Shown here in pieces: positions 1 through 6,781 of a stretch of DNA of 10,166 nt. The stretch's first letter is position 1. The number at the start of each line of letters is the position of its first letter. This stretch comes from Archangiaceae bacterium (GTDB lineage Bacteria; Myxococcota; Myxococcia; Myxococcales; Myxococcaceae), in NCBI GenBank assembly GCA_023248915.1, contig JAHFDQ010000185.1:1-10166 (forward strand), written 5' to 3'. Made by a program: the position numbers and the translations under genes. Below the pieces are notes generated by a model. The model had not been told where the DNA came from. It saw nothing but the letters and a program-made list of their open reading frames with translations, and made no database searches.

Positions 1-884
1 GCGATCTGGAGGGCGTTCGCCTCGACGGCGTCAAGGCGTTCTGGAACGCAGCCGAGAAGATTCACCTCGGCACGATGCGCGACTTCCTCGCGCGGTTCGC
101 GCCGTTCGGCCTCCGGCCCGAGGCGCTCAAGACCAACTTTGGCTGCGCCGAAAACGTCGGCGGAGCGACCTTCAGCGACCCCCACGGGCCGTTCCTGTCC
201 GAGAAGATCGACGCCGAGCGGCTTCACCGGGAAGGCTTGGCGCTGCCGGCCCCGGAATCCGGCGCGGGTGCAACGGTGAGCGTCGTGGGCGTGGGGCGCC
301 CCTACCCGGGCATGGGCATCAAGGTCCTCTCGCCTCGAGGCCGCGAGCTCTGCGACGGAACGGTCGGAGAGATCGCGTTCGACACGCCGTCGGGGATGAA
401 GGGCTACCTCGGGGACGCCAGGGACACCCGCCGCGCGCTCCGGAACAAGCTCCTGCGCACCGGAGACCTGGGCTACCGCCGGGGCGAAGAGCTCTTCTGG
501 GTGGGGAGAGTGCGCGAGAGGATCACGTCGCGCGGCAGAAAGTTCGACCCCGGCGACTTCGAGGAGGTTCTCTTTCGCATCGAGGGCCTGCGCCCCGGCT
601 GCTTCGCCGCCTTCGGTGTCGACGACGAGCAGACAGGGACCGAGCGCGTCGTCGTGGTCAGCGAGGTGCAAGCCGGCGCGCCGAGCGACGTCGAGGCCGT
701 TCGCGCCCAGGTGCGGGACCAGGTAGCCCTTCACCTCGGCGTGCAGGCCAGCGAGGTGCTTCTCGTTCCCCCTGGGACGCTCGCCAAGACGTCGAGCGGC
801 AAGCGGCGCCACCGCTACTTTCGCGAGCTCTATGCGCGTGGCGACCTCGTGGACTTGATGCCCCGGCAAACGGGCGCGGCCTGA
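1..884 (+). CDS. Fatty acyl-AMP ligase (FAAL)-like adenylate-forming enzyme, 5' end missing
   Basis: The frame is open from base 3, so the gene starts before the window; the ATG at 75 is internal. What remains is the end of the large domain and the small C-terminal domain of an ANL-superfamily enzyme, which activates a carboxylic acid with ATP. Visible motifs: a stretch ending FAPFGLRPEAL just before the A5-like NFGCAENVGG (135-164), then LLRTGDLGY (450-476), the hinge motif RGRKFDP (531-551), and the A10-like TSSGKRR (789-809), whose Lys is the likely adenylation lysine. The FAPxGxRPEA block and CFAAFGVDD...ERVVVVSEV pattern are typical of FAALs, which hand acyl-adenylates to carrier proteins, rather than of CoA ligases; that assignment is inference from family knowledge. 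A medium- or long-chain acyl-CoA ligase is the alternative. It lies 81 bp before the reductase gene, on the same strand, so it may belong to the same operon. Confidence 0.88.
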   Translation, partial: DLEGVRLDGVKAFWNAAEKIHLGTMRDFLARFAPFGLRPEALKTNFGCAENVGGATFSDPHGPFLSEKIDAERLHREGLALPAPESGAGATVSVVGVGRPYPGMGIKVLSPRGRELCDGTVGEIAFDTPSGMKGYLGDARDTRRALRNKLLRTGDLGYRRGEELFWVGRVRERITSRGRKFDPGDFEEVLFRIEGLRPGCFAAFGVDDEQTGTERVVVVSEVQAGAPSDVEAVRAQVRDQVALHLGVQASEVLLVPPGTLAKTSSGKRRHRYFRELYARGDLVDLMPRQTGAA

Positions 885-965
885 TCCAACGAGTCGAATC
901 GGGTCATTGGGCCGCGCCGATGTCGCATTTACATTGCGCTCGGAGAATGTTTTTTTCCCAACCGC
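885..965 (+). promoter_or_regulatory. 81-bp gap with AT-rich patch, weak hairpin and T7 run
   Basis: This short gap separates the ligase and reductase genes and is markedly AT-rich at 926-956 against a very GC-rich background. ACATT (931-935) and AATGT (946-950) can pair as a 5-bp stem with a 10-base loop, followed at once by seven T (950-956). This is the shape of an intrinsic terminator, though the stem is weak. The same patch holds TTTACA (928-933), close to a -35 box, but no good -10 box follows at the expected distance. It could be a partial terminator, a promoter for the downstream pair, or neither. No clear ribosome binding site is seen before the ATG at 966. Confidence 0.3.
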
Positions 966-1943
966 ATGCGGCGCCCGGCCATCGCGACCCGATCGACCCT
1001 CGCGGGCTCGACGCCTCACTCGGGGCCAGACGAGGTCATCGTGGTCGGTGGGGGAGCGCTGGGGGTGACCCTCGCGGCCATGTTCTTGAGGCGCGGCCTC
1101 CGGCTGGCCATCGTCCGGCGCTGCAGCGCGCTGGGCCGAAGTCCTCCCGTCCAGGGGGTGCGCGGTGCCCTCGGTTCCGTTCGGCTTCCCGCCAGCGTGT
1201 GGGCGACCGAGCTTCCGGCCCACTCGCCACGGCGGCCGCTGCTGATCGTGCTCGCCACCAAGAGCTACGACATCCCGGGGGCGGCTCCGGTGCTGCGGTC
1301 GTTGGTCAGGCCGCAAGACTTCGTGCTGATGACCCAGAACGGCATCGACGTCGAAGAGACCCTTTCCGGCGTCCTTCCCCGCGACCAGGTCGGCCGACTG
1401 ATTCTCGACGCCGGAGTCGTCAGAGAAGGCCCCACGGTTCGGGTCACCTACGCACGCGGCGGCAGCATCGTGCCGCTCGACCCCTCGGCGTCACGCTGGA
1501 GCGCCCGCGTCGCTTCGCACCTGCGCGGAGCCGGCCTCGCCGTGCGCCACACCGGCAACCTCGATCGAGCGGTCTGGCTGAAGTCAATCACCGGGGCCAT
1601 GAGCGTCGTCTGCACGTTGTTCGACCTGCCCATCGGGGCTGCGTCGGCGCTGCCGGCCGCGGCGTCGCTCTACGAGGGCCTCGCGAACGAGCGATTTCAA
1701 GTAGCCCGGGCGTTGGGGGTCGGGCTCTCGAGGGCGACGCTGGGCGCCTGCGCGATCAGCAACGCCAGCGCCGCCGCGCACCTGCCGTCCATGCTCGTCG
1801 ACCGGCGCCACGGCCGGCCGCTCGAGATACGCTTCGACGTCGAGCGGGTGCTGTCGCTTGCCGCTCGTCACCGGCTCGAGGTCCCGGCGCACCGGGCCGC
1901 CGCCAAGCGGCTTCGCAGGCTGATGCCCAAGGGGCGGGCGTGA
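966..1943 (+). CDS. Ketopantoate reductase (ApbA/PanE) family protein
   Basis: This 325-residue protein has the two-domain layout of 2-dehydropantoate 2-reductases. A Rossmann N-terminus carries G28-G-G30-A-L-G33 (NADPH binding), K99 in ATKSYD matches the conserved cofactor-site Lys, and Q124-N125-G126 matches the family QNG motif. The C-terminal helical domain has K206 (WLK), and S275 and E287 twelve residues apart, the same spacing as the substrate/catalytic Ser244 and Glu256 of E. coli PanE. The two Asn that normally follow the Lys at +4 and +8 are Gly210 and Val214 here, so the substrate is probably not ketopantoate. ATG 966 gives an N-terminal tail of about 20 residues before the first strand, longer than usual; I see no better start. 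Its stop overlaps the next gene's GTG, implying translational coupling with the PaaK-like ligase and a role in that pathway, perhaps reduction of a 2-keto or beta-keto intermediate (inference). Confidence 0.9.
   Translation: MRRPAIATRSTLAGSTPHSGPDEVIVVGGGALGVTLAAMFLRRGLRLAIVRRCSALGRSPPVQGVRGALGSVRLPASVWATELPAHSPRRPLLIVLATKSYDIPGAAPVLRSLVRPQDFVLMTQNGIDVEETLSGVLPRDQVGRLILDAGVVREGPTVRVTYARGGSIVPLDPSASRWSARVASHLRGAGLAVRHTGNLDRAVWLKSITGAMSVVCTLFDLPIGAASALPAAASLYEGLANERFQVARALGVGLSRATLGACAISNASAAAHLPSMLVDRRHGRPLEIRFDVERVLSLAARHRLEVPAHRAAAKRLRRLMPKGRA
1929..1934 (+). promoter_or_regulatory. Ribosome binding site for the PaaK-like gene
   Basis: AAGGGG lies 5 bases before the GTG at 1940, inside the 3' end of the reductase gene. 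It decides the start of the ligase gene. The same frame is open back to an ATG at 920, but that upstream part runs through the reductase gene and has no resemblance to an ANL protein. Confidence 0.6.
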
Positions 1944-3328
1944 GCGCGGCCGGCGCGCGCGCGCTTCGCGATGCCCGGACCCCCGACGAGCTCGAGCGCG
2001 TTCGGGAAGCGCTCGCCCGCGCTCGAGCTTCGCCCTTCTACAGCCGCAAGCTGGGCGGTCGGCCGCTCCGCGATTGGGATGACTTCTTCTCGTTGCCGAC
2101 GACGACCAAACAAGAGCTGCGGGCCGCGTCGCCGATGGACACGCTGGCCGTGCCGCTGAGCGAGGCCTGGCACTACCACGAGTCGTTCGGCACCACCGGC
2201 AGGCCCATCGGCACCTGGTTCACCGCCGCCGACTTCGATCGCGAGGTCGAGCTGACGGCGCGATGGACCCAGCCGATCGCCCCGGGCATGCGCGTGCTCA
2301 ACCGCATTCCCTACGCCTTCGCGGTGCCTCCGTTCGTCATCGAGGCCAGGACTCGAAGAGACGGCGGCATCGTCGTCCCCGCGAGCAACCTGACCTGGAA
2401 CGTGCCCTACGATCGCGCGCTCGAGCTGATTCGGCGCCTCGCGGTCGAGGTGCTGGTCACCTTCTCGCTCGAGCCCGTGATCCTCGAGCTGGCGGCGCCG
2501 CTCTGCGGCCTCGACATGAAGCGTGATCTCGCGTCGGTGAAGCACCTGTTGCTGGGCGGCAGCCTGGTCACAGAGCCTCTGCGGCGGCACCTCGAAGCAC
2601 ACTGGGGGGCCAAGGTCGGGCTGGTCTACGGGCTGACCGAGACCGGTGGCATCGGCGCCATGTGCGACGCCTGGCGGGTCCACGTGAGCCCCGACGCCCA
2701 CGTGCTCGAGATCGTCGACCCTGCGACCGGCGCGCCTGTCGCCGAAGGCGAGGTGGGGCTGCTGCTGGTGACGTCGCACTACCGCCAGGCGTCACCGCTC
2801 GTTCGCTACGAGAGCCAGGATTACGCCCGCTGGATTCCCGGCCCGTGCCCCTGCGGCGCGCCGGGCCCGACCCTCGAGATCCTCGGTCGAGTGGACGACA
2901 CGATTGCCTTCGACGGCCAGCGCATCTTCCACGCGCAGCTTCAGAGCGCCGTGCTCGAGCTCGCCCGGCCGTTCGACAGCGCCGTCTACTTCGTCATCGT
3001 CACCGAGCGCGGCGTTCGAGTGCGCCTCGAGAGCCACAACGGCCGCCGCGACCTAGACCGACTCGCGGTCGAGAAGCTGCACGACGCGTTGCGGGTTCCA
3101 GTCACGGTCGACGTCTGCGCGCCGGGAGAGATTCTCGACGTGAAGTCGATGGTGCGCGCCCCGACGGTCGGCAAGCCGCAGGTCATGTCCGACTGGCGGC
3201 GGGACGACCGGCGCTGTTTCACGCAGTCCGAGGCGTTGCTCACCTGGCCGCGCGTCGGGTTTCGGGACCTCGTGGGCATGGTGTGGCAGTTCTTCAAGAA
3301 CGCCGTGCTGCGACGCCTCGTGCGCTAG
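1940..3328 (+). CDS. PaaK-like adenylate-forming ligase (phenylacetate-CoA ligase / F390 synthetase family)
   Basis: This gene encodes 462 residues from the GTG that overlaps the reductase stop (GTGA). It should activate a carboxylate, often aromatic in this family, as acyl-AMP and pass it to CoA or another thiol. Motifs in order: P-loop SFGTTGRP (about residue 82-89); A5-type VYGLTETGG (229-237); PLVRYESQD (about 287-295), matching the RYxTxD of PaaK; CPCGAPG followed by ILGRVDDTIAFDGQRIF (about 315), matching GRxDDM...GxxxFP; and a C-terminal APTVGKPQV with the likely catalytic Lys near 410. Length fits the PaaK family (about 430-460). After about residue 430 comes a tail of Trp/Phe/Val and Arg residues ending VWQFFKNAVLRRLVR, which could be an amphipathic membrane-binding helix. 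Its neighbours, a FAAL-like enzyme and a reductase, suggest it supplies a starter or capping acid. Substrate cannot be predicted. Confidence 0.9.
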   Translation: MSAAGARALRDARTPDELERVREALARARASPFYSRKLGGRPLRDWDDFFSLPTTTKQELRAASPMDTLAVPLSEAWHYHESFGTTGRPIGTWFTAADFDREVELTARWTQPIAPGMRVLNRIPYAFAVPPFVIEARTRRDGGIVVPASNLTWNVPYDRALELIRRLAVEVLVTFSLEPVILELAAPLCGLDMKRDLASVKHLLLGGSLVTEPLRRHLEAHWGAKVGLVYGLTETGGIGAMCDAWRVHVSPDAHVLEIVDPATGAPVAEGEVGLLLVTSHYRQASPLVRYESQDYARWIPGPCPCGAPGPTLEILGRVDDTIAFDGQRIFHAQLQSAVLELARPFDSAVYFVIVTERGVRVRLESHNGRRDLDRLAVEKLHDALRVPVTVDVCAPGEILDVKSMVRAPTVGKPQVMSDWRRDDRRCFTQSEALLTWPRVGFRDLVGMVWQFFKNAVLRRLVR

Positions 3329-4572
3329 CCGGCGCAAAGCTCGCGGCGGAACACCCGCTCGAACAGGTCGGCCTCGTCGCCGGTAAAGCGGGCCTCGGCC
3401 CAGGCCAGCGTCCACGAGAGCAGCCCGCCGAAACGCATCGTCGCCAGCTGAAGCCCCGGCGGGTAGGGCACCGGCGGCAGGGGCTGAAGCGCCACCACCT
3501 CGCGGCCGAGAAACGAAGGAAGCATCGCCGAGCAGTCGCCGAGGTCCGAGACGCACACCGTCGGCGCCGGCTCGCGCGTCACGCGCTCGACCAACCCGAG
3601 CGGCAACCGCACCGAGGCCTCCATGGCGGCCGCAAAGCGCTGGGGGGCCTTGCTGCGCACCTGAGAGACCAGCTGCTCTCTCAGGTGGGCCGCCGTGTCG
3701 GCCACCGAGCCAAGCCGCTCGGACTCGGCGCGGTACGAGAAGAACGACAGGCGGTTCCCGGGCGCACCCGCGACCGCGCCCTTGCGCCTCAGGTCGTGCG
3801 GCACGTGAGCGAGACAGGCGCCAGGGGCGATACCGCGCCGCTGCCTCAGCTCGTCGGTCGCGCGCAATGCCGCGGCCAGGATGAAGACGCTCGGACAAAA
3901 CCCGCAGCCGGCCGCGTCGGTCGCGCGAACGACGTCGGCGGTCTGGCTCGCCGTCAGCTCGGTGCACCGGAACGCCAACCTGCCTCCGGGGGCGCTCTCG
4001 CGCACGGGGTTCAGCGCCAGGAGCGGCGGCCGGCCGAGCGAGCGCATCGACTCTCCGAGTGCCCGCGCCGCGGTCATGCCTTCGGTCCACGGGACCGCCC
4101 CGCTCGTGTCGGGCTCCGGGGCGCCGCCCTCGCTGACGTGGCGAAGGAGCTCGAGCGCTCCTCGACCATCCATCAGCGCGTGGTGCCAGTCGAAGAGCAC
4201 CGTGGTCCCGGCTCCCGCGAACAGCTCGAGGCCGCATCGAAAGGGTTGCCCAGGGTTGGCCGTCACGCGGTCGGCCCAGCCGAGTTGCTTGGCCAGGTCT
4301 CCGGGCGCGGTCAGCGGCGTGACCGTCGTCGGCAAGGCCACCGGCGCCGCCGGGCGCCACAGAGGCTTGGCGAACGGGAACGCGCGGCCCCACCGGAAGG
4401 TGCCCAGCCAGCGGGCCGAGCCGCTCCGCTCGACGGCGGCGCGCAGCTCGGCGGGTTCGAGCTGGCCGGCGAGGCGCACGGCCATCGCGCAGCGCAGGGG
4501 GGGCAGGCCAGCCGCTCGTGCCGAGCGATCGAGGCAGAGGAAGAAGTAGTCGGGTCCGGTGACCGCCTGCAT
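3325..4572 (-). CDS. Stand-alone condensation-domain / WS-DGAT-like acyltransferase
   Basis: The protein (415 residues) carries the superfamily active-site motif HHxxxDG as WHHALMDGRG (H130, H131, D135). Downstream blocks match wax-ester-synthase/DGAT and PapA5-type enzymes: HVPHDLRRK, GNRLSFFSY, VCVSDLGD, then a final strand region FGGLLSWTLAW. Such enzymes join an acyl thioester to an alcohol or amine. Its length fits a free-standing enzyme, not an NRPS module. Start: an in-frame GTG at 4578 is possible, but AGGAG (4586-4582) is only 3 bases from it and 9 from the ATG at 4572, so I prefer 4572. The Shine-Dalgarno sequence overlaps the stop of the radical SAM gene upstream, pointing to one transcript. 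Its own stop shares a CTAG with the convergent ligase gene. It is probably the final esterification or amidation step of the local pathway (inference). Confidence 0.85.
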   Translation of the reverse strand: MQAVTGPDYFFLCLDRSARAAGLPPLRCAMAVRLAGQLEPAELRAAVERSGSARWLGTFRWGRAFPFAKPLWRPAAPVALPTTVTPLTAPGDLAKQLGWADRVTANPGQPFRCGLELFAGAGTTVLFDWHHALMDGRGALELLRHVSEGGAPEPDTSGAVPWTEGMTAARALGESMRSLGRPPLLALNPVRESAPGGRLAFRCTELTASQTADVVRATDAAGCGFCPSVFILAAALRATDELRQRRGIAPGACLAHVPHDLRRKGAVAGAPGNRLSFFSYRAESERLGSVADTAAHLREQLVSQVRSKAPQRFAAAMEASVRLPLGLVERVTREPAPTVCVSDLGDCSAMLPSFLGREVVALQPLPPVPYPPGLQLATMRFGGLLSWTLAWAEARFTGDEADLFERVFRRELCAG

Positions 4573-4581
4573 CGTCACCTG

Positions 4582-4586
4582 CTCCT
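4582..4586 (-). promoter_or_regulatory. Ribosome binding site for the acyltransferase gene
   Basis: AGGAG on the minus strand overlaps the TAG stop of the radical SAM gene (4587-4585). The spacing of 9 bases favours the ATG at 4572 over the GTG at 4578, which is only 3 bases away. Confidence 0.6.
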
Positions 4587-6045
4587 ACCCGGCCGCCGGT
4601 GGGCGCGAGGACCGGCGCAGGTGCCTGCCGTACCGCTCGGTGCTCACCCAGGCGGGGAGCGTGCGGCGCAGATTCCCAATCGCCGCCAGAGCCCGGAGCA
4701 CCCAGCCGTTCCAGTCGGTCGCGGTCGTCCAGCGGGCATCGCGGCGCGCCACCTCGTCGAGGCGCGCCGCCGGGTGAGGCCCCAGCGCCTCGGAGACGAA
4801 GAACACCGGGTCGAGCATTCCCTGGTCCTTGGCGACGACGCCGTGGTCGATGGCGAACCGGTGCATCGCCGTGTTGCGATAGATGCGAATGCCGAGCGAC
4901 GCCATGACCGCGTTGGGGCGTCCGGCGCCGCGCAAGAAGGCCTGAGCCTCCTCGACGTCCCGCCAGGTCTCGTCGGGCCCGCCGAACAGGAGGAAGGCGG
5001 CGTAGGGCAGGCCCGCGGCCCGCAAGGCGTCGAACGCGGTGGAAACCTCGGCCTGCGTGAAATTCTTACCGAGGTTGGCGATCATCTTCCCGGTGACGGC
5101 GTCCAGCCCCAGCTCGACGCCCACGCAGCCCGAGGCGCGGAACAGCTGGGCCAGCTCGCGGTCCAGGCCCTGGGGGTTGCAGTAGGCCATCCACCGGATG
5201 GAAAGCTCGCGGCGGACGAGCTCTCGGCAGAGCGCAGCGGCGTGGTCGCGCGGCAGGTTGAAGACGCTGTCCGAGAAGAAGAAATCGGTCAGGCCGTGGT
5301 CCTTGACGAAGCGTTCGATGTCGTCGACGCACGCCTCGGCCGGCCGCAGCCGGTAGCGGCGCCCCTCGAGCGCAGGGTAGACGCAGTAGGCGCAAGTGAA
5401 TGGGCAGCCGCGCTTCGTCTGCACGCTCACGAAGCCGCCGTGGCGGTAGTAGTGGCGGTAGTCGATGCGCGCCGCGGCCGTCCCCGGACCCTCGAGCGTC
5501 ACGTCGAACGACGGCGGGGTGGGTTCGGCAGAGCCCTCCGAAACCTCGAGCAGGCCGGGCACGCCCGACAGCGACTCTCCGGCGGCCAGCCTCTCGAGCA
5601 GGAGCGGCAGGCTACGCTCGCCTTCGCCGGCGATGCCGTAGCTCACTCCGAGTGCAGGCAACAGCTCGGCGCCTGCGACCCCGACGGCAGCGCCGCCCAC
5701 CACGACGGTCGCGTCCGAGCGCTGGCGTATCTCGTCGACGAGCCGTCGCGCATCGGGCACGAAGCTCTTCGGGGTGAGGTAGGTGCAGTTGTCGAGGTTG
5801 CGAAGCGACAGGGCGACGACGTTCGGGCGATGAGCTCGCAGCGCGCGGGCGACTGCCCGGTCGGGGGCGCCCGCGTAGCCCAGGTCGAGGAAGGCGACCC
5901 GGTGGCCTGCCCGCTCGAGCGCCTGGGCGATGTGCGCCGCCCCGAGCGGGGCGACCGCGTGGGGGCGCCGTTCGCGGTTGGCCGCGATCACCAGCACGTC
6001 CTGTGCATTCTTCGTCAGGGAATTCACCTCAGGGCGGCGTCTCAC
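4585..6045 (-). CDS. B12-binding domain / radical SAM protein
   Basis: Residues about 15-150 form a cobalamin-binding-like Rossmann domain (start DVLVIAANRE, then VVVGGAAVG and the typical GIAGEGERSLPLLL). The usual DxHxxG base-off motif is not seen. The radical SAM core follows with RGC214PFTC218AYC221, the CxxxCxxC that holds the 4Fe-4S cluster, then VELGLDAVTGKMI and LLFGGPDETW, standard core elements. A C-terminal region of about 100 residues (from IRIYRNT) resembles the tails of B12-type radical SAM enzymes linked to lipid or natural-product clusters. Likely reactions are methylation of an unactivated carbon or another radical rearrangement; which one cannot be told. The GTG at 6045 overlaps the lipoprotein gene by 17 bp; a GTG at 6027, just after that gene's stop, is the alternative. 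Neither has a clear Shine-Dalgarno sequence. It sits between the lipoprotein and acyltransferase genes in one operon. Confidence 0.92.
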   Translation of the reverse strand: MRRRPEVNSLTKNAQDVLVIAANRERRPHAVAPLGAAHIAQALERAGHRVAFLDLGYAGAPDRAVARALRAHRPNVVALSLRNLDNCTYLTPKSFVPDARRLVDEIRQRSDATVVVGGAAVGVAGAELLPALGVSYGIAGEGERSLPLLLERLAAGESLSGVPGLLEVSEGSAEPTPPSFDVTLEGPGTAAARIDYRHYYRHGGFVSVQTKRGCPFTCAYCVYPALEGRRYRLRPAEACVDDIERFVKDHGLTDFFFSDSVFNLPRDHAAALCRELVRRELSIRWMAYCNPQGLDRELAQLFRASGCVGVELGLDAVTGKMIANLGKNFTQAEVSTAFDALRAAGLPYAAFLLFGGPDETWRDVEEAQAFLRGAGRPNAVMASLGIRIYRNTAMHRFAIDHGVVAKDQGMLDPVFFVSEALGPHPAARLDEVARRDARWTTATDWNGWVLRALAAIGNLRRTLPAWVSTERYGRHLRRSSRPPAAG

Positions 6046-6781
6046 CGTCGGCCGTCAGCTCGAGCAGGTCGTCGCCGAACTCGAACGGCGCACGGTACTC
6101 GATGAGCGCGATGTCGAGAGAGAAGCCGTTGCGGTGCTCGAAGCGAATGCGCGACGCCACCGGAAGGTCGGCCGAATCGCGGTAACCCTCGAACCGCGCC
6201 GACGCCTGGCGCTCGCCTGCGCGGTCGAAGCGCTTGGCGATCACGGCGAGGGTTCGACGATCGAGCTCCATCTCCATGCTGTCCACGTCGCCGTCGAGGG
6301 ATTCCACGGCGCAGCGGTAGAGGTAACGATCGGCGGTCGCGACCCCGGACCCTTGCGGGCACTCGGCGAAGTAGACGAGGTCGATGACCCGCGCCATGCG
6401 CTCGGGGTCGAGCTTCCCGCGCGCCTGGGCGACGTGGGTGACCGACCGGATTCGACTGCCGTTCTTGGTGACTTCGAACAGGCGTGGGCCCGAGGGGCCG
6501 CTGCCCGACACGAGGAAGACGCCGTCCGAGCGGCCCAAGAGATAGCCGGCCATGACGTAGGTCTTCCCCTGGAAGCCAGCCGCGACCTGGTGAATCATCT
6601 TGAAGCGCTTCGGTTGGCAGGCGCGCCGCTCGGCCAGCGCCTCGTCGGGTGACGAGGCGCGCGCAGACCCTCCGCAGACCGACGTCGCGGTCGATGAGAA
6701 TGGCGCCGTGGCGCGCGTGCAGGCCGGCGCGGTCGCCGCGATGACCACGGCTGCCGCGCGGCCCAGGAGTGCATGCGTCAT
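6029..6781 (-). CDS. Exported lipoprotein, DUF3261 / LolA-like
   Basis: This 250-residue protein opens with MTHALLGRAAAVVIAATAPAC, a short signal sequence with a possible, imperfect lipobox (APAC, Cys21). A low-complexity Ser/Ala/Thr linker follows, then a beta-rich domain: HQVAAGFQGKTYVMAGYL, DGVFLVSGSGPSGPRLFEV, and C-terminal pattern SRIRFEHRNGFSLDIAL. These fit the DUF3261 and LolA/LolB-type lipid-binding folds found beside aryl-polyene and other outer-membrane lipid clusters; this is inference from pattern, not a proven match. Six cysteines in all, four outside the signal and linker. Start chosen at ATG 6781 because GAGGAA (6796-6791) lies 9 bases upstream and a signal peptide follows; the same frame is open further up to 7522, but that part is antisense to the GNAT gene. 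It is the first gene of the minus operon, so it may handle export or envelope placement of the product. Confidence 0.72.
   Translation of the reverse strand: MTHALLGRAAAVVIAATAPACTRATAPFSSTATSVCGGSARASSPDEALAERRACQPKRFKMIHQVAAGFQGKTYVMAGYLLGRSDGVFLVSGSGPSGPRLFEVTKNGSRIRSVTHVAQARGKLDPERMARVIDLVYFAECPQGSGVATADRYLYRCAVESLDGDVDSMEMELDRRTLAVIAKRFDRAGERQASARFEGYRDSADLPVASRIRFEHRNGFSLDIALIEYRAPFEFGDDLLELTADGETPP

Noticed and set aside
920..1939. N-terminal extension of the PaaK-like gene up to the ATG at 920
   Set aside because: The extension is out-of-frame reading of the reductase gene. The GTG at 1940 with AAGGGG upstream gives the normal length for the family.
1868..2779. Minus-strand open frame of about 300 codons antisense to the PaaK-like gene
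   Set aside because: His/Arg/Gln-rich translation without a recognisable domain, opposite clear ANL motifs.
2662..6105. Very long plus-strand open frame (over 1100 codons) across the acyltransferase and radical SAM genes
   Set aside because: It is antisense to two well-recognised genes, its translation is Arg/Gly/Ala/Pro-rich with no domain, and such frames are expected in GC-rich DNA with strong third-position bias.
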